Positions 44,109 through 54,463 of a DNA stretch of 64,000 bases are shown here, in pieces; positions within the stretch are counted from its first letter, which is position 1, and every line of letters begins with the position of its first letter. Source of the DNA: Micromonospora inositola. Lineage in GTDB: Bacteria; Actinomycetota; Actinomycetes; Mycobacteriales; Micromonosporaceae. The notes below the pieces were generated by a model. That model made no database searches. It saw only the letters and a list, made by a program, of their open reading frames with translations, and was not told where the DNA came from. Made by a program: the position numbers and the translations under genes. The stretch covers positions 1,736,001-1,800,000 of the forward strand of contig NZ_LT607754.1 in the NCBI RefSeq assembly GCF_900090285.1, in the 5' to 3' direction.

Positions 44109-44540
44109 GTGAGCGTGCAGGAGTCGACGTTCCACGGCTTTGCCAACCCCGTTGATCCGTCACCGGCGGAGTTGCGGGCCTGGGCGTACCAGCCGGATTC
44201 CGTGCCGCTGGCCTCGATGCCCCCGGACTGGGACCTGCTGGTCGCCGGCGACCAGCTCGTGGCGACGCTCTTCGAGCTGGCGATGGACCCCGCCTGCCCG
44301 GCCCGGCGGTTCGCCCTGCACTGCCTCTACATCTACGCCGCCGACGGCATCCGGACAAACTTCCGGGCCCACCCGAAGCGCCGCTTCCGGAAGCTGGTCG
44401 AGCAGGCCGAGCGCGCCGGCGACGAGCTGATGCGCAACTGGGCGCACAACGGCCGCGTGCTGCTGGCCCGGCCGGAACTCTTCGTCTACCACGACTGGTG
44501 CGAGGGCGGCCTGGTCCGGGAGAACCGCCGCATCGGCTGA
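44109..44540 (+). CDS. conserved actinobacterial protein, unknown function
   Basis: 143 residues from GTG 44109 (or GTG 44115). It is soluble, with DWDLLVAGDQLVATLFELAM, PARRFALHCLYIYAADGIRT and KRRFRKLVEQAERAGDELMR, followed by HNGRVLLARPELFVYHDWCE. Trp, His and Cys near the C-terminus are the sort of residues kept in a conserved core. No membrane segment. I recognise the sequence style from actinobacterial hypothetical proteins but can name no domain. A bidirectional hairpin follows. Confidence 0.7.
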   Translation: MSVQESTFHGFANPVDPSPAELRAWAYQPDSVPLASMPPDWDLLVAGDQLVATLFELAMDPACPARRFALHCLYIYAADGIRTNFRAHPKRRFRKLVEQAERAGDELMRNWAHNGRVLLARPELFVYHDWCEGGLVRENRRIG

Positions 44541-44560
44541 ACCACGTGTCGACGGGCGAA

Positions 44561-44591
44561 CGGGCCGGGACCCCCCGTGGGTCCCGGCCCG
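44561..44591. terminator. Bidirectional hairpin terminator
   Basis: CGGGCCGGGACCC (44561-44573) and GGGTCCCGGCCCG (44579-44591) form a perfect 13-bp stem with a 5-nt loop between convergent genes. Confidence 0.85.
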
Positions 44592-44606
44592 CACGTCGGC
44601 GGATCG

Positions 44607-44816
44607 TCAGCTGGTCGATCCCCCCTGCTTCCGGCGTTTCACGTCGGCCCGGCCGCGGTCGATGCCGTGGTCGACCTGGTCGGCGAAGCGCCCTTCCTTG
44701 ATCTTGTCCGAGAACTTGCCCTTGGCGAGCCGGTCGAACTTCTCCCGTACGTTCTCGGCCGCCTTCTCGAGCTGGTCCTCCGTCTGCTGGGCCACCTTCT
44801 TCGCCGATTCCGCCAT
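44607..44816 (-). CDS. small Lys-rich helical protein (possible antitoxin-like)
   Basis: 69 residues: MAESAKKVAQQTEDQLEKAA, then VREKFDRLAKGKFSDKIKEG and FADQVDHGIDRGRADVKRRK. It is charged, helical and without membrane segments. The pattern is reminiscent of the small Rv0909/MT0933-type antitoxin-annotated proteins of actinobacteria and of CsbD-like stress proteins, but the match is weak and no toxin gene is adjacent. The ATG follows GCAGGGGGG. It lies downstream of hspR on the same strand with a 145-bp gap, so separate transcription is likely. Confidence 0.65.
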   Translation of the reverse strand: MAESAKKVAQQTEDQLEKAAENVREKFDRLAKGKFSDKIKEGRFADQVDHGIDRGRADVKRRKQGGSTS

Positions 44817-44961
44817 GGCCCCCCTGCCAGTTCGGAGTCCGGATTGATCTGGTTGGACCTGATTCTCAGGCTAACGAAACGGCCCGACCCGCGCCGGGGA
44901 TTTCCCCGAACTGCGAGCCGGGCCGGTGTGGACCAGCGGTCGAGCGGCGAGCGGCGAGCGG

Positions 44962-45402
44962 TCAGCGCTCCGGGTTCCGGCGCGGACGCCAGACCACCAG
45001 CGCGGTCGAGGTGCGGTTGGTGGGCACGAGGTCCCGGCCCGGGAAGGTGGCCAGCGCCTCCAGCTCAGCGATCCGCCGGTACGCGGCGTCCAGCTCCGCC
45101 TCCAGCCGGGCCACCCGCTGCTGCGCCTGCTCCAGCAGCCGTTCCAGGCCGATGATCCGCTTGACCCCGGCCAGGTTGATCCCGTCGTCCTGACTGAGCC
45201 GCTGCACCTCGCGGAGCAGCACCACGTCCCGCACGCTGTAGCGGCGGCCGCCGCCGGCGGCCCGGCCCGGCTGCACCAGGCCCAGCCGGTCGTACTGGCG
45301 CAGAGTCTGCGGGTGCATCCCCGCCATCCGCGCCGCGACCGAGATCATCAGCACCTTGGCCTCGTAGGCAGGGTCACCCGAGCCGACGAACTCCTGCGAC
45401 AT
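44962..45402 (-). CDS. hspR: heat-shock repressor HspR (MerR family)
   Basis: 146 residues. MerR-type winged helix: VLMISVAARMAGMHPQTLRQ, YDRLGLVQPGRAAGGGRRYS, then a coiled coil (LERLLEQAQQRVARLEAELD). HspR binds HAIR repeats and represses dnaK and clpB, with DnaK acting as co-repressor in Streptomyces. It is last in dnaK-grpE-dnaJ-hspR, 30 bp after dnaJ, the standard actinobacterial order, giving negative feedback. ATG 45402 has GGAGGTGAG upstream. Matching HAIR elements are present at 40424 and 49459. Confidence 0.95.
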   Translation of the reverse strand: MSQEFVGSGDPAYEAKVLMISVAARMAGMHPQTLRQYDRLGLVQPGRAAGGGRRYSVRDVVLLREVQRLSQDDGINLAGVKRIIGLERLLEQAQQRVARLEAELDAAYRRIAELEALATFPGRDLVPTNRTSTALVVWRPRRNPER

Positions 45403-45432
45403 CCCCGCTCACCTCCGCAGCACTCGACCGGA

Positions 45433-46623
45433 TCAACTGAATCGACGCACCCGCGCGTCGAGATGTTCCCGCGCGGCGGGCGGGGTCTGGTCGGCGAACG
45501 ACTCCAGCGCCGCCCGCGCCTCGTCCGACAGCTTCGCCGGCACCACCACGTCGAGAGTGACCAGCAGGTCACCGGCTCGACCGTCCTTGCGCACCACACC
45601 CTTGCCCCGGGCCCGCAGCACCCGTCCGCTCGGCGTACCGGGCGGCACCCGCAGGGTCACCGTGCCGTCGAGGGTCGGCACCCGCAGGTCGATGCCGAGC
45701 ACCGCCTCCGGGAACGTGATCGACGCGGTCAGGGTCAGGTCGTCCCCGGTGCGCCCGAACAGCTCGTCCGGGCGGACCTTCACCTGGACGAAGAGGTCGC
45801 CCGCCGGGCCGCCCCGCTCGCCGGGCTCGCCCCGGCCGGCCAGCCGGATGCGCTGGCCGTCGGCCACCCCGGCGGGGAAGCGGACGTTCAGCGTGCGGGT
45901 CTTGGTGACCCCGCCGGTGCCGTGGCACTCCGGGCACTTCTCCTCGACGACCGTGCCCACGCCCTGGCAGTTGCGGCACGGCTCGGAGAAGCTGAACGAC
46001 CCCTGGTTGCGGGTGGTCACCCCGGCGCCGTGGCAGACCGGGCACGCCACCGGCTGGGTGCCCGGCTTCGCCCCGTTGCCGTGGCAGGTGTCGCAGACGC
46101 CGGGCGCGCGCAGCGAGAGCGGCAGCGTCACCCCGCGTACCGCGTCCTCGAAGTCCAGCGCGACCTCGGTCTCGACGTCCCGCCCGCGCGCCGGACCCCG
46201 GGGGCGGGCCGGACCGCCGGCGCCGGCGCCACCGGAAAAGATCGAGCTGAACAGGTCGGTGAAGCCACCCCCGCCGAAGCGGGTGTCGGCACCGCCGGTC
46301 GCGCCGCCGCCGAACAGGTCGGAGACGTTGAACGGCATCCCGCCAGGCTGGCCCCCACCGCGGGCGTTGCGGCGGAACGCGCCCGAGCCGAACAGCGAGC
46401 GCATCTCGTCGTACTCGCGGCGCTTCGACTCGTCGCCGAGCACCGCGTACGCCTCGGAGACGGCCTTGAACCGCTCCTCGGCCTTCGGGTCACCGGGGTT
46501 GTGGTCCGGGTGCGACTCCCGGGCCAGCTTCCGGTACGACTTCTTGATCTCGTCCGAGGAGGCGGACTTCTCCACGCCCAGCATGGCGTAGTAGTCCTTC
46601 TCGATCCAGTCCTTGGAACTCAC
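45433..46623 (-). CDS. dnaJ: chaperone DnaJ
   Basis: 396 residues from GTG 46623; a short upstream extension (MEGGGP) is disfavoured. J domain DYYAMLGVEKSASSDEIKKS with HPDHNPGD (HPD motif). Gly/Phe linker (~residues 75-150). Zinc region with four CxxCxGxG repeats: CDTCHGNG, CPVCHGAG, CRNCQGVG, CPECHGTG. C-terminal substrate-binding domains follow. Stimulates DnaK ATPase. A perfect 14-bp hairpin separates it from grpE, which may tune its level relative to dnaK-grpE. Confidence 0.97.
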   Translation of the reverse strand: MSSKDWIEKDYYAMLGVEKSASSDEIKKSYRKLARESHPDHNPGDPKAEERFKAVSEAYAVLGDESKRREYDEMRSLFGSGAFRRNARGGGQPGGMPFNVSDLFGGGATGGADTRFGGGGFTDLFSSIFSGGAGAGGPARPRGPARGRDVETEVALDFEDAVRGVTLPLSLRAPGVCDTCHGNGAKPGTQPVACPVCHGAGVTTRNQGSFSFSEPCRNCQGVGTVVEEKCPECHGTGGVTKTRTLNVRFPAGVADGQRIRLAGRGEPGERGGPAGDLFVQVKVRPDELFGRTGDDLTLTASITFPEAVLGIDLRVPTLDGTVTLRVPPGTPSGRVLRARGKGVVRKDGRAGDLLVTLDVVVPAKLSDEARAALESFADQTPPAAREHLDARVRRFS

Positions 46624-46656
46624 CGGTCCACCCCCTTCCACGGGACGTATCCCGGT

Positions 46657-46689
46657 CGTCCCGCCCGCCCCTGACGGGCGGGCGGGACG
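46657..46689 (-). terminator. Intra-operon hairpin between grpE and dnaJ
   Basis: CGTCCCGCCCGCCC (46657-46670) and GGGCGGGCGGGACG (46676-46689) form a perfect 14-bp stem with a 5-nt loop in the 79-bp grpE-dnaJ gap. It could attenuate transcription or stabilise the upstream dnaK-grpE message. Confidence 0.75.
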
Positions 46690-46702
46690 GCGCGGGTCGG
46701 CA

Positions 46703-47455
46703 CTACTCCGGGTCGGCCACCGCGACCAGCGCGGGCCGCAGCAGTCGCTCGCCGAGCTGGTAACCCCGGCGCATGACCTGCACGCAGGTCGGTTCGGTCA
46801 CGTCGGCGGAGGTCTGGTGTGCCACCGCCTCGTGCCGGGTCGGGTCGAACGGGTCGCCCTGCTCGCCGAACGCGGTCAGGCCGAACTTGCCCAGCGCGGT
46901 GGTGAGCTGCTCGGCCACCGCGCCGAACGGGCCCACCAGGTCGCCGTGATCGCGGGCCCGGTCCAGGTCGTCGAGGATCGGCAGCAGCGCGGCCAGCACC
47001 GTGCCGATCGCCTGCTCCTGGACCAGGCTGCGGTCCCGGTCCACCCGCTTGCGGTAGTTGGCGTACTCCGCCGACACCCGCTGCAGGTCCCGGGTGCGCT
47101 CGTCCAGCTCGGCGCGGAGCGACTCCAGCTCGGCGCCGAGCGGCGATCCGCCGCCCTCCGTCGGCTGGGCCGGGGCGTCCACCACCGGCGGGCCGGCGGG
47201 TGCCGGGCCGTCGACCGCGTCCGCCTCGACCTCGATCTCGTCGACGACGACCTCGGCCTCCTCGACCAGCCCTTCGGCCGGGGTGTCGGCCGCGGCGTCG
47301 GCGGCGGTGGTGGTCGACTCCCCGGTCTTGCGGATCTTGCGCTTGTCACGGATGACGACCCGCGGCTCCTCGCCGGCGGCCTTGCCGGCGGTCGCGGAGC
47401 CACCCGGCGCCGACCCGGTGGAGCCCGGGTCGGCGGCTCGTGGCTTCTCCGTCAT
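46703..47455 (-). CDS. grpE: nucleotide exchange factor GrpE
   Basis: 250 residues. The long acidic, low-complexity N-terminus (to ~100) is unusual for GrpE but common in actinobacteria. The long helix ELDERTRDLQRVSAEYANYR leads into VDRDRSLVQEQAIGTVLAAL and the beta domain FGEQGDPFDPTRHEAVAHQ, CVQVMRRGYQLGERLLRPAL. Releases ADP from DnaK. ATG 47455 has GAGGT upstream. It lies 48 bp after dnaK. Confidence 0.95.
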   Translation of the reverse strand: MTEKPRAADPGSTGSAPGGSATAGKAAGEEPRVVIRDKRKIRKTGESTTTAADAAADTPAEGLVEEAEVVVDEIEVEADAVDGPAPAGPPVVDAPAQPTEGGGSPLGAELESLRAELDERTRDLQRVSAEYANYRKRVDRDRSLVQEQAIGTVLAALLPILDDLDRARDHGDLVGPFGAVAEQLTTALGKFGLTAFGEQGDPFDPTRHEAVAHQTSADVTEPTCVQVMRRGYQLGERLLRPALVAVADPE

Positions 47456-47503
47456 GCGGCTACCTCATCCCTCTGCCGTGGGTACGTGTCCGCCAGCGGC
47501 AGG

Positions 47504-49369
<1,866 letters not shown>

Positions 49370-49458
49370 GTTCGCTTCCTCGCTTCGTAACGTCGAGCAG
49401 GTGACGGGCATCGCCCGCTGGGTTCCGGTGGGCCTCGCCGACAGCGATCCCACCACAA

Positions 49459-49479
49459 GTTGAGTGAACTTGACTCAAT
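49459..49479. promoter_or_regulatory. HAIR-type HspR site upstream of dnaK
   Basis: GTTGAGT-GAACTTG-ACTCAAT, matching HAIR (CTTGAGT-N7-ACTCAAG) at 12 of 14 arm positions with the correct 7-bp spacer. It is 90 bp from the dnaK start, and 111 bp from the divergent GTPase start, so it could influence both. Confidence 0.87.
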
Positions 49480-49589
49480 AGTGCCACGCCCCCGGGAAAC
49501 CGCAAGTCGAGGTTGAGCCGACCCGACGCAACCCGACCGTTATTACCGTCCGGTTGTCTTCCCTTGCATCGGTCGGGCACGCTTTAGCG

Positions 49590-51428
49590 GTGACGACGCA
49601 TGGCGATCCCGCCACCCATTCCGGCGCGCCCGCCGTCGCAGCCCGCTCCGGACCGCCGGACGCCGGGGAGGCTCCGCCCGGCACCACCGGGGACGGCCTG
49701 TCCGCCGCGCTCGCCGGCCTGCGGGCCGCGATCGGCGCGGCCCGGTTCCCGCTGGCCCTGCCCTCGGCCGAGCCGGCCCGGCACGCCGCCGCCGGCCTCA
49801 CCGACCAGCTCGACGACTACCTGCTGCCCCGGCTGGCCCGGCTCGACGCGCCGCTCCTGGTGGTGGTCGGCGGCTCCACCGGGGCCGGCAAGTCGACCCT
49901 GGTGAACAGCCTGGTCCAGGCGCGGGTGAGCCCCGCCGGCGTGCTCCGCCCCACCACCCGCTCCCCGGTGCTGGTCTGCAACCCGACCGACTCCGCCTGG
50001 TTCCGGCGGGGGGAGCTGCTGCCCGGCCTCACCCGCACCAACGAGCCGAGCGAGAACCCCGGCACCCTGCACCTGGTCACCGCGCCCGCCCTCCCCGCCG
50101 GGCTCGCCTTCCTCGACGCGCCCGACATCGACTCGGTGGTCGACGCCAACCGGGCCCTCGCCGGCCAGCTCCTGGCCGCGGCCGACCTCTGGCTCTTCGT
50201 CACCACCGCCGCCCGGTACGCCGACGCCGTCCCGTGGGAGCTGCTGCGCAGCGCCCGGGCCCGGGGCACGGTGATCGCCATGGTGCTGGACCGGGTGCCC
50301 CCGGAGGCGGCCGACGAGATCGCCGCCCACCTGTCGGAGATGCTCGCCGCCCAGGGCCTCGACGCCGCGCCGCTCTTCGTGCTGCCGGAGACCTGGGTCG
50401 ACGGCCAGGGGCTGCTCCCCGACAAGGTCACCGCCCCGCTGAGCGCCTGGTTCTCCCGGCTCGCCGCCGACGCCGACGCCCGGTCCGCCGTGGTCCGGCA
50501 GACCCTCGACGGGGCGCTCGCCGCCCTGCACCCCGCCGTGGACGGGCTGGCCGACGCCGCCGACGAGCAGCTGGCCACCGCAGGCGCGCTCGACGAGCGG
50601 GTCCGGGCGGCGTACCGGGGGGCGCAGCGGACCGTCGAGCAGGGGCTCAAGGACGGCCGGCTGCTCCGGGGCGAGGTGCTGGCCCGCTGGCAGGAGTTCG
50701 TCGGCACCGGCGAGTTCTTCCGCACCCTGGAGGCGCGGATCGGCCGGCTCCGGGACCGGGTGGTCGCGGCGGTGACCGGGCGTCCGGCGCCCGCCGCCGA
50801 ACTGCGCAACGCGATCGAGTCGCAGCTGGTGACCCTGTTGCGCGGGGTCGCCTCGGAGGCGGCGGAGAACGCGTACACCGGGTGGAAGGCGCATCCCGCC
50901 GGGGCGGCGCTGCTCGATCCGCCGCTCGCCCACGCCTCCGACGACCTGGCCGAACGCGCCGAGCGGCTGGTCCGCGACTGGCAGCGCGGGGTGCTGGACC
51001 TGGTCCGCGAGGAGGGCGGCGACCGCCGCTTCGTGGCCCGGACGGCCGCGTACGCGGTGAACGCCACCGGGCTGGCCGTGATGATCGGGGTCTTCGCCTC
51101 GACCGCCTTCATCCCGACCGGTCTGGAGGTGGCCACCGGCGCCGGCACCACGGTCGCCGCGCAGGCCGTGCTCCAGGCGATCTTCGGCGACCAGGCGGTG
51201 CGCAACCTGGCCAACAAGGCACGGGTGGACCTGCTGGACCGGATCGGCGCACTGCTGGAGGAGGAGGCGGCCCGCTACCTCGACCGGACGGCGGCGGCCC
51301 GCCCGGCCGCCGAGACCGGCGCCACCCTGCGCCGGGCGGCCGCCGAGGTGGAGATGGCCCGGCACCGCAGCGGCCTGTCCCGCACCGACGGGCCGGCGCT
51401 GCCGCCGACCGGGACGGGCGCCCGATGA
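49590..51428 (+). CDS. dynamin-like GTPase 1 with degenerate G4 motif
   Basis: 612 residues from GTG 49590. G domain: P-loop VVVGGSTGAGKSTLVNSL (~residue 95), switch region RPTTRSPVLVCNP, and G3-like FLDAPDIDSV. The expected NKxD specificity motif reads AMVLDRVPPEA, lacking the Asn-Lys. A long helical region follows, then a hydrophobic segment ATGLAVMIGVFASTAFIPTG and GLEVATGAGTTVAAQAVLQA. It resembles bacterial dynamin-like membrane-associated GTPases. It overlaps the second GTPase gene by 4 bp (ATGA) and is divergent from dnaK. Confidence 0.8.
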   Translation: MTTHGDPATHSGAPAVAARSGPPDAGEAPPGTTGDGLSAALAGLRAAIGAARFPLALPSAEPARHAAAGLTDQLDDYLLPRLARLDAPLLVVVGGSTGAGKSTLVNSLVQARVSPAGVLRPTTRSPVLVCNPTDSAWFRRGELLPGLTRTNEPSENPGTLHLVTAPALPAGLAFLDAPDIDSVVDANRALAGQLLAAADLWLFVTTAARYADAVPWELLRSARARGTVIAMVLDRVPPEAADEIAAHLSEMLAAQGLDAAPLFVLPETWVDGQGLLPDKVTAPLSAWFSRLAADADARSAVVRQTLDGALAALHPAVDGLADAADEQLATAGALDERVRAAYRGAQRTVEQGLKDGRLLRGEVLARWQEFVGTGEFFRTLEARIGRLRDRVVAAVTGRPAPAAELRNAIESQLVTLLRGVASEAAENAYTGWKAHPAGAALLDPPLAHASDDLAERAERLVRDWQRGVLDLVREEGGDRRFVARTAAYAVNATGLAVMIGVFASTAFIPTGLEVATGAGTTVAAQAVLQAIFGDQAVRNLANKARVDLLDRIGALLEEEAARYLDRTAAARPAAETGATLRRAAAEVEMARHRSGLSRTDGPALPPTGTGAR

Positions 51429-53110
51429 CGAACTTCGTCGGTCGGGTACGCGAGGCTTTCCGCGGCGACCAGCGGGTCGACCCGGACGAGCTGATCGCCC
51501 GCCTGGACGCCGTGCAACGCTTCCTCCGCGCGGTGGACGGCCAGGTGCCGGACGCACAGCTCATCCCCGCGCACACCGTCGTCGAGCGGGCCGGCACCCG
51601 GCTCACCCTCTCCGGCGACCACACCGTGGTCGCCCTGGCCGGGGCCACCGGCAGCGGCAAGTCCAGCCTGTTCAACGCCCTCGCCCGGCTGGAGCTCTCG
51701 CCGGTCGGCGTACGGCGGCCGACCACCGGCGTGGCGCACGCCTGCGTCTGGGGGCCGCTGGGCGGCGCCAGCCGGCTGCTCGACTGGCTCGGCGTGCTGC
51801 CCCGGCACCGGTTCGTCCGGGAGAGCGCCCTCGACGGCGACGACGAGTACGCCCTGCACGGCCTGGTCCTGCTGGACCTGCCCGACTTCGACTCGGTGCA
51901 GCGGACCCACCGGCTGGAGGTGGACCGCCTGCTCGGCCTGGTCGACCTCGTGGTCTGGGTGGTCGACCCGCAGAAGTACGCGGACCGGGTTATCCACGCC
52001 AGCTACCTGCGCGAGTTCCACCGGCACAGGGACGTGACCGTGGTCGTGCTCAACCAGGCGGACCGGCTGCCCCCGGCCGAGCTGCCCCGGGTGCTGGACG
52101 ACCTGCGCCGGCTGCTCGACGCCGACGGCCTGGGCGGGGTCCCGCTGCTGCCCACCGTCGCGGTCGACCCGGCCGGGATGGACGGGCTGCGGGCAGCGCT
52201 GGAGCGTACGGTCGCGGAGCGACAGGCGGCGCTGCGTCGGCTGGCCGGAGACGTGGACATCGTGGTGGACGAGCTTGAGTCGCTGGTCGGTGTCGAGCCG
52301 CCGCGTACCGGACCGGACGACAGGTCGGCGCGGGAGCTCACCGGGGCCCTGGCCGGGGCGGCCGGGGTGCCGGCGGTGGCGGAGGCGGTCGAGGGCGCGT
52401 ACCGGCACCGGGCCGGCGGGACGACCGGCTGGCCGCTGGTCAAGGGCTGGCGCAGACTGCGGCCGGACCCGCTGCGCCGGCTGCACCTGCCAGGACCGGG
52501 CGGGGACCCGGACGCGCCCGCGGAGAGCCTGGTCGCCGCGACATCCGTACCGGATCCGACCGCCGCGCAGCGCTCGGCGCTCAACCTGACGATCCGCGCG
52601 GTGGCCGACCGGTCCGGTGCCGACCTGCCGGCACCCTGGCCGACCGCGGTGACCGCCGCGGCCCGGTCCCGGCTCGGCGACCTGCCGGACGCGCTGGACC
52701 GCGCGGTGGCCGGCACCGACCTGGGGATGGATCGACGGCCGGCCTGGTGGCGGGTCGTCGGCGGCCTCCAGTGGCTGGTCACGCTCGCCGCGCTGGTCGG
52801 GCTGGGCTGGCTCGCGCTCGGCTACGCCCTGCGGGCGCTCGGCCTGCCGGCACTCGACTACCCGAGAGTGGGCGAGTCCCCGCTGCCGACGGTGCTGCTC
52901 CTCGGCGGCCTGCTCGCCGGGCTGCTGGTGGCGGCGCTGACCAGACCGGTGGTCCGGTGGGCGGCGCGGCGGGCCCGCCACCGGGCGGAGCAGCGGCTCA
53001 CCAGCTCGGTGGGGACGGTCGGCGAGGAGTACGTGCTGGTCCCGGTGCGCGCCGTGCTGACCCGGTACGCGCAGGCCCGCGAGGCACTCCGGGACGCCGC
53101 CCGCCGCTGA
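51425..53110 (+). CDS. dynamin-like GTPase 2 (YfjP-type)
   Basis: 561 residues. Full G domain: P-loop VVALAGATGSGKSSLFNALA (~75), RRPTTGVAHACVWG, LDLPDFDSVQRTH (G3) and VVVLNQADRLPP (G4, NxxD present). The C-terminal half has two transmembrane helices (LQWLVTLAALVGLGWLALGY and LLLGGLLAGLLVAALTRPVV) followed by a basic region. Its start overlaps the stop of GTPase 1. The pair resembles the paired bacterial dynamins in which one partner has a full G domain. Likely role is membrane remodelling or division; that is inference. Confidence 0.85.
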   Translation: MTNFVGRVREAFRGDQRVDPDELIARLDAVQRFLRAVDGQVPDAQLIPAHTVVERAGTRLTLSGDHTVVALAGATGSGKSSLFNALARLELSPVGVRRPTTGVAHACVWGPLGGASRLLDWLGVLPRHRFVRESALDGDDEYALHGLVLLDLPDFDSVQRTHRLEVDRLLGLVDLVVWVVDPQKYADRVIHASYLREFHRHRDVTVVVLNQADRLPPAELPRVLDDLRRLLDADGLGGVPLLPTVAVDPAGMDGLRAALERTVAERQAALRRLAGDVDIVVDELESLVGVEPPRTGPDDRSARELTGALAGAAGVPAVAEAVEGAYRHRAGGTTGWPLVKGWRRLRPDPLRRLHLPGPGGDPDAPAESLVAATSVPDPTAAQRSALNLTIRAVADRSGADLPAPWPTAVTAAARSRLGDLPDALDRAVAGTDLGMDRRPAWWRVVGGLQWLVTLAALVGLGWLALGYALRALGLPALDYPRVGESPLPTVLLLGGLLAGLLVAALTRPVVRWAARRARHRAEQRLTSSVGTVGEEYVLVPVRAVLTRYAQAREALRDAARR

Positions 53111-53210
53111 GTCCGACGACGACCCGGCCCACCGCGCCGGCCAGCCCGTCACGGCGAGGCCCGGCGCGCTGGCGGGTGTCCCGGCCGGCCCGGCGGCGTA
53201 GGGTCGGTGC

Positions 53211-54434
53211 ATGGCCACGCCACAGACCCCCTACGAGGCGGTGCTGCACGCCGCCCGCGACGTGACGAGGCTCGACTGCGCCCTCGACGCGGAGATGCTC
53301 GGCGCCGCGCTGCTCGGCAGCGTGTACGCCGTCGCGGAGACCGACCGGGAGACCGCCGTCCGGGAGTTCGTGACCGGCTTCCTCGCCGCCACCTCCCGCC
53401 GCCGCAGCGCCGCCGCCACCACCATCCGCGCCGTCTTCGCCGCCCTGGTGCCGGGCGCCGACGGCGCCGGCCGGGTCCGCCCGGGCGCGCAGGCGCCGGC
53501 CTGGGCCGGCCAGCTCGGGCGGGTCCACCTCACCGGCGTCTGGTCCTACGGCGACGTGTACGGCGACCAGACCTCGTACCTCGCCACCTTCGCCTACGAC
53601 GAGGTCGACGGCGGCCCGGAGCACGCCCTGGTGGCCCTGGTCGACCACAACATCGGCATCACCAAGGACGTCTTCGTCGGGGGCCCGGCCGAGCGGATCC
53701 TGGAACAGGTCCGGCAGATGTGCACCGAGGACGAGTTGACCTGGTTCCGCACCGAGGAGCCGGCCCGGATGCGCGGGGTGGTGACCCGTCACCTGGCGGT
53801 CACCGACGACCTGGGCGAGCTGCCGGCGGCCGGCTCGCTCGCCACCGACCGGGCGCTGGTCGGCGCGCGGCTGGCCGTGCTGCCCGCACCGGCCCGGGTG
53901 AGCGGCGACCCGATCGCTGCGCCGCTCACCGACCAGGAGCGGACCCGGCTGATCCGGGGCTTCCTCGGCTCCCCGGAGGCCGCCCGGTTCGGCCTGGACA
54001 CGGTGGCGGATGCCGAGCTGGCCTCGCTGCATTTCTGCCTGGGCCTGCTGCTCGACCACGCGCAGAGCTTCCCGGACGCCGATCCGATGCGGTGGAGCCC
54101 GACGGTGGCCGAGCTGTTCCTGCTCGACTGGGTGCACCGGCGGGCGGTGCTGGACATGGACGACGCCGCCATGCTGCCCCGGGTGCTGCGCGGCTGGGCG
54201 GCGTACGCGGCCCGGCAGCGGGGGCTCGCGGAGGCGGCGGCCCGCCGGACGGACGACGCGATCGAGGAGATGGTCCCCGAGTTCGCCCGGCTCTACAGCA
54301 CCGGGGAGCGGCGCAGCCCCGCCACCGCCGCCGTCGCCCAGTTGATGGCCGACGGCGTCGACCCGGACGATCCGGCCGCCCTGGACGCCTGGATCGAGGC
54401 CAACCGCCACCGCCTCACCGACGACCCCGCCTGA
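53211..54434 (+). CDS. conserved hypothetical protein
   Basis: 407 residues, soluble, mostly helical, with no signal or membrane segment. Recognisable blocks are VWSYGDVYGDQTSYLATFAY, VALVDHNIGITKDVFVGGPA, and LELDW-like MRWSPTVAELFLLDWVHRRA. The length and composition are typical of a single large domain found in many actinobacteria; I can name no family. ATG 53211 is preceded by a weak TAGGG site. It stands alone between the GTPase pair and the convergent Pro-rich gene. Confidence 0.7.
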   Translation: MATPQTPYEAVLHAARDVTRLDCALDAEMLGAALLGSVYAVAETDRETAVREFVTGFLAATSRRRSAAATTIRAVFAALVPGADGAGRVRPGAQAPAWAGQLGRVHLTGVWSYGDVYGDQTSYLATFAYDEVDGGPEHALVALVDHNIGITKDVFVGGPAERILEQVRQMCTEDELTWFRTEEPARMRGVVTRHLAVTDDLGELPAAGSLATDRALVGARLAVLPAPARVSGDPIAAPLTDQERTRLIRGFLGSPEAARFGLDTVADAELASLHFCLGLLLDHAQSFPDADPMRWSPTVAELFLLDWVHRRAVLDMDDAAMLPRVLRGWAAYAARQRGLAEAAARRTDDAIEEMVPEFARLYSTGERRSPATAAVAQLMADGVDPDDPAALDAWIEANRHRLTDDPA

Positions 54435-54463
54435 GCGCCCCCGGCGTTCGGCGCCGCGGGACG

